A stretch of DNA of 64,000 nt, from contig BCHS01000002.1 in assembly GCA_039545275.1 (NCBI GenBank), forward strand, positions 1,674,001 to 1,738,000, given 5' to 3'. Numbering within the stretch: the stretch's first letter is position 1; each line of letters opens with the position of its first letter. Below, in pieces: positions 46,150 through 54,809 of this stretch. The position numbers were made by a program, and so were the translations under genes. The stretch comes from Pseudomicrostroma phylloplanum (lineage: Eukaryota > Basidiomycota > Exobasidiomycetes > Microstromatales). The notes below the pieces were generated by a model that was not told the DNA's origin, did no database searches, and was given only the letters and a program-made list of their open reading frames with translations.

Positions 46150-48183
46150 TCATCTGGCCAGCGCGACCCACATCTCTGGATGTTCCACCCACCACTTCCA
46201 CTCCTTGACGAATGCAGCCAGCTCCGTGCCCTGCAAGACTCGATGGTCCCCCGCAAATGTGACTGGCGCCAGCAGACGCGGGATCATGCGCGGCTCCTCT
46301 GTCGCAGTAGTGCCGAGTGGTAGTGAGGTACTGGCGAGGTAAGGGTCGTCCGACCAGCGGAAACCCCTCTTGACGGCGCACACCGCTCCGATTGCTAGCT
46401 CGCCCGTGGGCGGGAGCACAGGGGAGGCTCCTGTCCCGCAGCCAAGGGACCCGATGTTGCTCAGGATCAATGTACCTCCCTCCATCGCCGCACTTGTACT
46501 CGCACTCGCAGAGAGACCGCTAGTCCCCTCGAGATCTGCCCTGCTCAGACCCGATGGGCTCCTGGCTAGGCTCTGTAGCCTGCTTAGCTCGCGTGCCAGG
46601 TCATGTACGGACCGCTCCTCTACGCCACGTATGACAGGCGTGAGGAGGCCCGAGGGAGTGCTCAGGGCAAAGGCTATATCGTGTGACTTGCGAGGGCCGA
46701 TCAGGCGAGCTGAGCTAGCCAGTGCTGCGTAATGCTCGGCTGGTGTGCTGCTAGATGAGGAAGAGGAGGAGGAGGAAGGAAGGGAGAGCTTACTCCTGAA
46801 GAGCGGGTGGGAGCTCATAGCGTGTGAAAGAGCCTTGAGCAGGAAGGGCAAAAGAGTGAGCTTCTGTGGTGCTCCTACTACTCCTTCCCCCTCTTCTTCG
46901 CCCGGGGTATTCCTCGCCGCTGCCTGACGCTGCAGCAAGCCACTGTTGATCTTCAGCCGCAGAGCCTCCAGCTCCGTCACGTCCAGCTCCTCGGAAAAGG
47001 TGAAGTGAGGTATGTGCGTGGAGAGGGAGAGGGATTTGAACATTGCTTTGCGGATGCCCGTCAGAGGCTGGGAGGCCGGTGCAGCCGTTTCTGCCGCGGC
47101 AGTCGTAGTTATCGAGGCAGCAGACGCGGAGGCCGCACGCGTCTGAACATTGTCACTCGCAAGGCTCTTTTCGCCCGGTACGTCCTTGCCTCGAAGGTCA
47201 GAGTCGCCCGCGTGGTCCACATCTAAGTCTAGTGGGGTCGTGCTGGAGCTCGCAGCATTCGCCTCCCTCTGTATCCTGCCCAGATGGACAAGTACGTCTT
47301 CCTTGGTCACTCTGCCTTCTTTCCCCGTGCCGGCAATCTGCGCTAGATCGAGATCGTTCTCCTTGCATAGCCGCCGTACAGCTGGGGTAGCGAGAGTCTG
47401 TAGGTGCTCTTGCCACGAAGTGGGTCGTGCCTCGCCAGAAGCGGCGGCCAAAGACGAGAGAGCAGCCGACTTGTCCACATTGTCATCAAGTGGGTGAGGC
47501 CGCCGTGCCGGAGTAGAGGGTTGCTCAGAAGTAGCATGCGCCGCAACCTGCTGCAGCGGCTGCTCCTTTTCCTCCACCTGCACCATCCCACCTTGATCCC
47601 TCCCCGTCTCCCCCTCCTCGACCCAAATGGCACACAACTCCCCACCAACCTTCATCACCTCCCCCTCTTTCGCTCCCAATCTCTCCACAACGCCCGTGTA
47701 CCGACTAGTAATCTCCACGGAGGCTTTATCGCTCTGTACCTCGCATAGGCGCTGGAATTCTTCGATGGAGGAGCCGGGACGGACGTGCCATTGTAGGACC
47801 TCGACTTCGCTGATGCCTTCGCCGATGTCGGCTAGAGGGAGGGAGTGGAGGGTGCGTGAGGGGNGAGGGGNGCTTGAGAAGGGGCGGGAGGTAGGAGAGC
47901 GGAAAGTGGGAAGATGCTGGGTATACTGGAGTTGCTGAGAGGTGAAGAGATTCTTGCAACCCTGGACTGGCTTAGGGAGTAGACAAATCCAAGTTTGACC
48001 TATAGAGGAGCTCCGCAATGTGCTGCTGCTGCTTGCCGCTCGCTGCTGGGTACGGTCGAGCTTAGGGCTTCTGAGAGGTATTGGCAAGGCAGTAGCGATC
48101 AGCCTCGAGCGGCCTGCATGAACCGTTGCAACTGCAGTTCCAGAAGAGGAATAGGGCCATACAAGGACTCTGAGCAGCGCCAT
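46150..48183 (-). CDS. Branched-chain 2-oxoacid dehydrogenase E2 (lipoamide acyltransferase)
   Basis: A single exon of 677 residues. A long Ser/Arg/Gln-rich N-terminus (about 110 residues) looks like a mitochondrial presequence; two Ns (47864, 47871) leave two residues unknown. The lipoyl domain has LADIGEGISEVEVLQWHV and CEVQSDKASVEIT with the lipoylated Lys. The E1/E3-binding domain is TPAVRRLCKENDLDLAQIAG, with GKEGRVTKEDVL. The catalytic domain keeps GIRKAMFKSLSLSTHIPHF and GDHRVLQGTELAAF. The catalytic H-x-x-x-D-G motif has Gln instead of Asp. The sequence of the lipoyl site favours the branched-chain complex over pyruvate or 2-oxoglutarate complexes. The matrix complex oxidises Val/Leu/Ile keto acids. 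Confidence 0.88.
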   Translation of the reverse strand: MALLRVLVWPYSSSGTAVATVHAGRSRLIATALPIPLRSPKLDRTQQRAASSSSTLRSSSIGQTWICLLPKPVQGCKNLFTSQQLQYTQHLPTFRSPTSRPFSSXPXPSRTLHSLPLADIGEGISEVEVLQWHVRPGSSIEEFQRLCEVQSDKASVEITSRYTGVVERLGAKEGEVMKVGGELCAIWVEEGETGRDQGGMVQVEEKEQPLQQVAAHATSEQPSTPARRPHPLDDNVDKSAALSSLAAASGEARPTSWQEHLQTLATPAVRRLCKENDLDLAQIAGTGKEGRVTKEDVLVHLGRIQREANAASSSTTPLDLDVDHAGDSDLRGKDVPGEKSLASDNVQTRAASASAASITTTAAAETAAPASQPLTGIRKAMFKSLSLSTHIPHFTFSEELDVTELEALRLKINSGLLQRQAAARNTPGEEEGEGVVGAPQKLTLLPFLLKALSHAMSSHPLFRSKLSLPSSSSSSSSSSTPAEHYAALASSARLIGPRKSHDIAFALSTPSGLLTPVIRGVEERSVHDLARELSRLQSLARSPSGLSRADLEGTSGLSASASTSAAMEGGTLILSNIGSLGCGTGASPVLPPTGELAIGAVCAVKRGFRWSDDPYLASTSLPLGTTATEEPRMIPRLLAPVTFAGDHRVLQGTELAAFVKEWKWWVEHPEMWVALAR

Positions 48184-49255
48184 TGTCACCTCTCCGTGTT
48201 ATTCGACTTGGAGACCTGAGCAAGAGGTTGGGAGTGCGGTTCAAGCTCCACCCCTACTGGAATGCTCACAATGCTGGTCAGAGCCTAAGAGCCAAGGAGC
48301 TCTCCAGACGTGGTACTGCAGGGGGAACAAGTAGCATACAGCAGATGCAGTCAAGTGTGCTATGAACAAAGGTAAACAAATGATCAGCAAGCAAGCAGAG
48401 CTAAAAGGCACGCCCCCCCTAGCCTAGCCTACCCTCCTGACCCCTCCGCACGCACGCTTCGTCTCCGTCAATGTCAGACTTCCCCGCACGCACAAGCGGA
48501 AAGCGGGGGGGCTGTCGTGCTGCAGGGGGGCGGGGGCTGCACTTTTCGGCTTTGCGTCGGCCTTGTGCTGGGTGAACCGATTCGACTGGCCTGACTGATT
48601 GACTGCTCTGCTCGTTCAGGACAGGAGGTTCGTCAGAGGGTCTGAGAGATGGGACTGGACAGGATTGATGGAGCGTCGAGAGTGACACGAGACGAGGCAA
48701 GGCAAGGCAAGGCAGGACAGACACCCTCCACCTTGAGCACGAGCAACGAATCCTCTTTGAAGCAAGTACATACGCCAGAACGCCGCACGCAGTCAAAGAG
48801 TTCAATGAATAAAAACCTGATTGATTGTTAGTCACTCCCATCTAGTCGATCTGACCTTCTCTACGCGCATTCACATCGACAAGATGATGGGGAGGAGGAA
48901 GCGAGGTGGAAAGACAGGAGGAGGAAAAAGAGAGGGCGTAGAAAAGAAAAAGAGAGGAAGCAAGACGTAGGTAGTCCAATCTTGGAGACTTGATCTGTTT
49001 CAGTTATGTGGTGACGCGTGCGTGAATAACAGAAGGGGGAACGTGCATGTGTATGTGTGTGTGTGTGGGGGAAAATGAAGGTGACGAAGAGCTCTATACG
49101 CAACAGAGCCATCTATGGTCGAAAGCAGGCAAGCCATCGCTTCGCGGTCGTCGCACAGCCCTATTGCAGGCCGGCAGGGTGGTCATGGACCGCGAATGGC
49201 GCTATTCCAGCGCGCGAATGAGAATGCTGTGCTTCGGCTTGTGCTGCTACTGCTC
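48184..49255. other. Spacer between E2 and desaturase genes
   Basis: About 1.07 kb between two minus-strand genes: the E2 promoter and the desaturase 3' UTR. A TG-rich tract (GTGTATGTGTGTGTGTG) lies near 49050-49066. No gene is seen. Confidence 0.4.
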
Positions 49256-50761
49256 TTACTCGCTCAGAGCCAGGCCCGAGTCAGACTCGAGCTCCTTCTC
49301 TGCAGCGACGACCTGTGGCACACCGTGAGAGTTGCGGTAGAAGGAGACTTTCTCGTTCTCCTCGATGAACTTGCAGTTCCTAACTGTGTTCCACAGGCTC
49401 AGGAAGACGTTCTCGTCGGCGCAGTGGTAGTGCTCTCCCAGACGCTCCTTGAGGGCCTCGGTGGCCTCCCAAGCATTGTAGTGGGGGATCTTGGAAGAGA
49501 TGTGGTGAGCAACGTGTGTCTCGGCGATACCGTGCAGGATGTAAGGACCAATGGGGCCGAGCCACTTGCGGTCAATGGTGCAGAGAGCGCCACGAGGGAA
49601 GGTCCAGGCCTCGGCAGAGTAGTGGGGCAGCAGGGGGTCGGTGTGCTGCAGGTAAGTGATCATCACCAGCCAGTGGTTGACACACAGGTACGAATAGCCG
49701 TAGTACCTCATCACTGTGCCAAAGCTAGTCTGGGACACGGCGTAGGCCAAGGCAGAGATGGTCAAGGCAATCCCGACGTCGGACATGAGAATCTGGGATC
49801 GGTGGCGCTTGTCAAAGATGATCGAGTCTGGGTTGAAGTGGTTGGTTCCCTTGGGGAAGTGCAGCTGACCAGACGAGTTCTTGAGCAGGTACAAGGGCCA
49901 TCCGAGGAGCTGCTGAACGACGAGGAAGAAGAAGTTGTAGGCAGGTGCGTCCTCCAGGAGCTCGTGAAGCCACTCGCCCCAGGTCTCCTCCTCCTCGTGC
50001 GAGGCGAGGACGCTGGAAGCGGGGATGGACTCGGGGTTCTCGCTACCTTCGAGGTTCTGCTCGATGGTCTGCTCATCCTCGGCGTCAGAGTCAGAGGCAG
50101 CGGGCCTGAGGGGGAGGAGACCCTTCATGGCACGAGTGCGGGGCACAAAGACTTCATCGCGGGTCAAGTGTCCAGTGGCGGCGTGGTGACGGGCGTGCGA
50201 GATCCTCCAGGAGTGGTAAGGTACCAGCAGAGCGCTGTGAAGGAACCAACCGACGGTGTTGTTGATCGTCTTGGACTCGGAGTAGGCCTGGTGACCACAC
50301 TCGTGAGCAATGATCCACACACCAGTCATGACGAGACCCTGGCAGAAGGTGTAGAGGGCCCATGCAGAGAAGCGGACGATGGAGCCCTGGGCAGCAGCGC
50401 TGATGTAGGGTGCGAGGGGAGTGCTGCCAAAGTCAAAGGACTTGACAGAGGGGTCAATGTAGCTGGCGGCGTAGCCCAGAGCTGCAATCATGGCAAAGTC
50501 ACCGGCGAGGTGGACCGAGGACTTGAGGGCAGAGCGCTCGAAGCAGTGCTTGGGGATGGCCGACAGGAGATCCTTGACGGTGAGGTCGGGCACGTTGAAC
50601 TGCTTGAGGTCCTCCTTCTTGTAAGCCTTGGCCTGTCGGTGGGACATCTTGCTTGCCTTTGGTGCTGGTGCATCGCTCTGCTTTGTGATGTTGATGGTGG
50701 GTGCCTTGGAGGGAGCCCGGTTGGTGGCCTGAGTGGCCGAAGACGCGACGGCGGTGGACAT
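49256..50761 (-). CDS. FAD2: Delta-12 fatty acid desaturase
   Basis: A single exon of 501 residues. Three histidine boxes are visible: HECGH, HARHH and HVAHH, the di-iron ligands of membrane desaturases. Motifs such as FNVPDLTVKDLLSAIPKHCF and THLQHTDP-like TYLQHTDPLLPHY match oleate desaturases that make linoleate in the ER membrane. Four to six hydrophobic helices surround the boxes. Between the second box and the next helix is an acidic insert of about 50 residues (DSDAEDEQTIEQ...HEEEETWGEW), which is longer than in usual family members. The start at 50761 is the first ATG with Ser/Thr-rich, non-promoter-like context after it. The upstream frame stays open but is leader-like. Confidence 0.92.
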   Translation of the reverse strand: MSTAVASSATQATNRAPSKAPTINITKQSDAPAPKASKMSHRQAKAYKKEDLKQFNVPDLTVKDLLSAIPKHCFERSALKSSVHLAGDFAMIAALGYAASYIDPSVKSFDFGSTPLAPYISAAAQGSIVRFSAWALYTFCQGLVMTGVWIIAHECGHQAYSESKTINNTVGWFLHSALLVPYHSWRISHARHHAATGHLTRDEVFVPRTRAMKGLLPLRPAASDSDAEDEQTIEQNLEGSENPESIPASSVLASHEEEETWGEWLHELLEDAPAYNFFFLVVQQLLGWPLYLLKNSSGQLHFPKGTNHFNPDSIIFDKRHRSQILMSDVGIALTISALAYAVSQTSFGTVMRYYGYSYLCVNHWLVMITYLQHTDPLLPHYSAEAWTFPRGALCTIDRKWLGPIGPYILHGIAETHVAHHISSKIPHYNAWEATEALKERLGEHYHCADENVFLSLWNTVRNCKFIEENEKVSFYRNSHGVPQVVAAEKELESDSGLALSE

Positions 50762-51895
50762 GACGGTGGTGATGGTGTTGGTGGTGATGGGAGAGGGAGG
50801 GTCGAGGGGTGTGATGTGGGGTGTGGTGACGATGGAGGGATGGTGAGGTGGTAGATCGCAAGGAGAGGAGGGGGAAAGGGGGATGAATGAATGATTGGTG
50901 AGCGGCGTGTTCTTCTTGAGAAATGCTCCCTCTGCCTGGCCACGGACGTTGCTGGGCACGCTCTCCTTGTGCCCTTGTCCTTCTGCCGAGAATAGCCTTG
51001 GCCCAGCCCTGCTCGCCTCGGTGGCGGGCGCGCCAAGGGGGGAAACAGTGGAAGCCCGTGAGTGCGTGGGCGCGGGCGTGGACCAGGGCGCGGCGGCGAC
51101 CGGCCTGGCGCTGCCCTCTGCTTGCGCCTCTCCCTCTGGTGCCGCGCCTGTTGCTCCGCCCCGACCCAATTAGAGCTCGTGGTGTGCCGCGCGGGCGTGG
51201 CCCCACGCTCCGATTTGACGGCATCTCAAAACTTGCCTGGGCAAGCAAGCAAGCGCACAAGCGCACACCAGCGAGCCAGCGGGCGGCCTTTGCAATTCCC
51301 CATAGAACTTTGCCAGCCACGACCCGGGGAGGGGACGGTGCATTCAGCGCAAGCGAGGGCACTCACGAAGGACCAGAACGAGCCGACTGGGGACGTGCAA
51401 GGGCACCGTGAAAAACGAGTGGGTCATCATGCACAGAGCTCAGGAATGCAGCAGGATTTCCATCCAGTGGCAACGCCAGAAAACAAATCAGACCCAGGCC
51501 CTTCTTCGTCGAATCTCGCGGGGGCGTGAGAAACGCCAAGGGGACATGACATCGCCGAGGTTGTCCTTGGGCACTGCCGAGTCGCACGTAGCTGGACTAC
51601 AGCAGCCCTCGTCATGCGTAAAACGCACTGTCTCTCATATCTTGACAGACGAGCTGAGCTTAGCAGGAAAGTCAGATCAGGCGTTGCACAGGAGAGAGAG
51701 AGAGAGAAGGCGAGAAGAGGGAGAGGGTGGGCAGGGAGCCACAATCACCTCTGCAGCATAGTCTTGCTTGCCACCCCGGGATAGACTTGGGGAGAGCTGA
51801 GAGATCCGCAGCTTGACACTATAAGCTTTCGAATGCAGGTGTAATCTTGAGACACATAATGATCGATATCATTGATAAGTTGATTCACATTATCC
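50762..51895. other. Desaturase upstream region
   Basis: About 1.1 kb. The first 150 bp upstream of the desaturase are TGGTGATGG-rich, a leader. A GCAAGCAAGCAAGCGCACAAG stretch lies near 51241-51262, and an AG-repeat near 51691-51712. No gene is supported. Confidence 0.4.
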
Positions 51896-52061
51896 TTTAG
51901 TACAGCGAGAAAAGAGTAAAAGGCCTTCATGGCTTTAGTACAGCGAGAAACGAGTAAAAGGCCTTTATGGCTACAGATTGTGAGACAAGAGTAAAACGCC
52001 CTTGTGGCGAGAAGAGGGGAGGAGAGAGAGAAGGGGGAGAAGAGTAAATCGCCTTCGTGGC
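51896..52061 (+). repeat. Short tandem repeats downstream of the HNH-like gene
   Basis: Two adjacent 38-bp units (51896-51933 and 51934-51971) are nearly identical and start TTTAGTACAGCGAGAAA. Within and after them the 20-mer GAGTAAAAGGCCTTCATGGC recurs four times with changes: 51914-51933, 51952-51971, 51989-52008 and 52042-52061. They lie 30-200 bp after the stop codon of the HNH-like gene. Confidence 0.85.
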
Positions 52062-52090
52062 ATGAACGGAGAGGGGGAGAGAGTGTGTCC

Positions 52091-54809
52091 CTAGCGAGGA
52101 CCCGCTTGGCCCTGCTTGCCCTNCCCATCGATGCCCGCCTCTTCCTCTTCCTCTTGGTCCCCCTCCAGCTCATCCAGCTCCAACGCCGCATCCAGTTCGG
52201 CATCGGCCTCCGCATCAAGGTCCGAGTCCAGCTCGAAACCGGTGAAGGCCCACTCCAACTCCTCGCCCGTTGCATGTCTGCCTACCCAATGGCCGAAGTG
52301 CTCGTCGCCGAGCATCCCCACAGAAGTGTCCACGTCACCGAGGTCCGCTGCCCTCAGGTGCTCGATCACCTGACGGATCGGACCGTCGTCGGGCGCGTCC
52401 ATACGGATCCGGTTAAGGACGGTGTGAAGCACTCGCACGTTTGGGAGAGCGTGTCCTCCTTGAGGGTCCAGCCGGTCAAAGGAAGTAGCGGCAAGAGGCA
52501 AGGACAGACCAGAAGGGTCTCGGTATTGTCCTCGGCGCAGGTATTGCGCGCAAGCCAGATCAAAGATGTCCTGGATCGACAGATCCCCTTTCTTACGCGG
52601 GTCTCTGGCCATTCGCTCCCTGAGTCGATGGTGCTGACGCTGCGCCCATGCTCGGATGTAAGCAAGGTCGTTGGCGTCGAGCACTAGGCGAGGGGGCGGC
52701 TCTACAGCAAGGAAGCTCCCTGATCCGAGCACTGCATTGTGCTTGATGGCCCAGAGGAAGGACTTCAGAGCCGCCACTGAGCCATGCCCCTTCGCCGTAT
52801 TACAGCTCCAGCAGACGAAGGCGATATTGCTGGCCACGTATCGGCCGCCGTGAACTCGGGGTGTGATGGCATCCACCGAGACGACGTGCGGGTTGATGAG
52901 CTTTGCCTCGCCCGGAGGAACACCGTACTGTACCGTCCAGGAGAGGGTGGCCTTGCAATGAGGGCAGCGAGTCCGACGAAGTCGCAAATCTAGAGACATC
53001 AAAGTCGCGAAGATGCGACGCTGACAATCTTGCAGACTATACACGATTCTCCCCTAGAGTTGCATCGCGAGCTCGTAGACGCAGGCTGACTTCAGAGCTG
53101 GCACCGAGTCATTTGGCCGTTTGGTGGCTCCAGCAGACGAAGGCGATGTTGCTGGCCACGTACCTCCCACCGTGTGCTCGTGGTGTAACTGCATCCACCG
53201 AGACGACGTGCGGGTCGATATGCTTAGGCTGGCCGGGAGGAATTCCGTATTGGACGATCCAGGAGAGGACTACAGCGCAGTGGGGGCAGCGAGTCGGACG
53301 TAGTCGCAGATCTAGTGACATCAATGTCGCGAAAATGCGACTCTGTCGCTCGTGCAGACCGTCTTGACCGCCTTCTCGGATGGCTGCTTCGCGATTCCTT
53401 AGACGCAGGAGTCCCTTCCGAGTCCGGATCCACTGTCGTCGGAGAGGGTTGGGCACTGTGCGGAGTCTTGCTGTCATCTCGGCAGAGCGTCCTCGGAGTC
53501 TCGCCAGCTGTTCCAGAGTCAGCAGGTCAGTGCCCTTCACCTGATTGTGGGCAATCATCAGCACAGACCATCACTCGACGAGCAAGTCTACAACTTCCTG
53601 TCCAGTAAGAGCGCCCAGAGTTGTGAAGCCAATTCGTAACTGCCTATCGAGGACGAGGATCGTCGCTAGGACCCGTCGCAGCTGCCAATTCCCATAGCGC
53701 TGGAGGAGCAAGGATTTGGCCTCCGCCTCGGTCTTTCCACGGATCCAACGTCGAAGGGCATCGAGACCGAGGAACGTGGCTTGCTGGGCTTGGAGGTATC
53801 GATCGGATCTTACGCCCGGGAAGGTCGCAGCGTTCGGCCAGGGGAAGAGAGGAAGAAAGGGGTCCGAATTGAAGCGTCTACCGAGAGACAAGCAGTCATG
53901 GGCGATGTCCTTTAGGAATGTGAGGATTGATGCTCCCCATCCTTCTCGCGCAAGCTGAGGAAGGGTAGGAGCGCGTGCAATGTGAGCGTTGATCGTTACA
54001 GCAGCCTGTGCTGGTACCATGGTACTCACTCGTCCCTTGAGAAGACCAGGAGACACCGTCCCAACAGCGTACTGAATCAAGTATTCCACGAACTGCTCCG
54101 TCGTCCACTGCTTCATAGTTGTCGACTCCTCTAGCAAGATTGGGTACCACACGGACTCCTTTGTGGGTCCACCCATCAGGGGCGTCAATTGTGCTGTCCA
54201 AGCATCCGTCGAGATCCGAACGTGGTAGACCGTGTGCCTGATCCACCAGAGCTGAAGCAAGGCCATACACTGGAGGTAGGAAATGTATAGCTCCATGCCC
54301 CAGTTGCGAAGCCTTTCCATGAAATGCCAACTTTTGGCTTGGTTGAACCTACGCAGGATGTGAGAGACCATCGACGCGGGTGGCTTGATTAGAGGTAGTG
54401 TTGCGAGTGATTCAGACGAGCAACACTTACCAGTCGAAAATGCCTTCCGTTCCTCGGCGCGTCGTCGGAATCAACGCCGCCTTGGTCATCTGGGGAGCAT
54501 TGACTTCCACCCCTCCGTCGCTCAGCTGCTCGAGCATGTGCTCGGCATCCTGGATGCTAGTGAGTGCGCGGCCATGAGGGCTTGCAGGATTCTTGGGTGG
54601 TCCAGGCCATCTGAGAGTGCTGCGGGGGCCTACCACTCCGCGGGTTCTGCAGTGCATGCCAGACGATGCAACGTGCTGTGAGCCATCACTGAGCGTTTCG
54701 GTGTCTCCTCTTCAGGGTCGGAGACGGTGACTTACCTTCCCCTCTGCGCCGCCGTGACCCTTGTGCGCTTATTCGAAGTCCCCTCCATTCGAGGACGACC
54801 TCGCGTCAT
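52091..54809 (-). CDS. HNH-like protein with tandem HNH cores, unknown family
   Basis: A five-exon model (54736-54809, 54431-54646, 53595-54348, 53164-53540, 52091-53036) is in phase throughout and gives 788 residues. It starts MTRGRPRMEG, an AT-hook-like RGRP. A helical middle of about 300 residues is unfamiliar. Then come a truncated HNH-like core (CPHC...PHVVSVDAVTPRAHGG) and a full one (CPHC...SVDAITPRVHGGRYVASN, CWSCNTAKG), followed by a third, Cys-free core FDRLDPQGGHALPNVRV. The tail is acidic (EGDQEEEEEAG) with one N at 52123. Two introns are weak: 53541-53594 (54 nt, donor GTTGTA) removes a TGA at 53571, and 53037-53163 removes a TGA at 53109. If those introns are false, this is a decaying pseudogene. 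Mobile-element origin is possible. Confidence 0.5.
52790..53352 (-). repeat. Internal duplication, copies offset by 322 bp
   Basis: About 240 bp at 52790-53030 recur at 53112-53352. The two copies encode HNH-like stretches that I aligned by eye as 63 of 79 residues identical. The offset is 322 bp (not a multiple of three), so the copies are in different frames and need a splice or are broken. The upstream copy has lost the second Cys of the CWSC pair (CWSH) and meets a stop. Confidence 0.85.

Noticed and set aside
49115..50854. A 579-residue open frame on the plus strand opposite the desaturase
   Set aside because: It is the complement of a strongly codon-biased real gene with three His boxes; the plus-strand product is Val/Leu/Gly-rich with no domain.
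51896..52061. The spaced 20-mer copies as a CRISPR array
   Set aside because: Copies are degenerate, spacing is irregular, and the genome is a eukaryotic nucleus; no cas genes are present.
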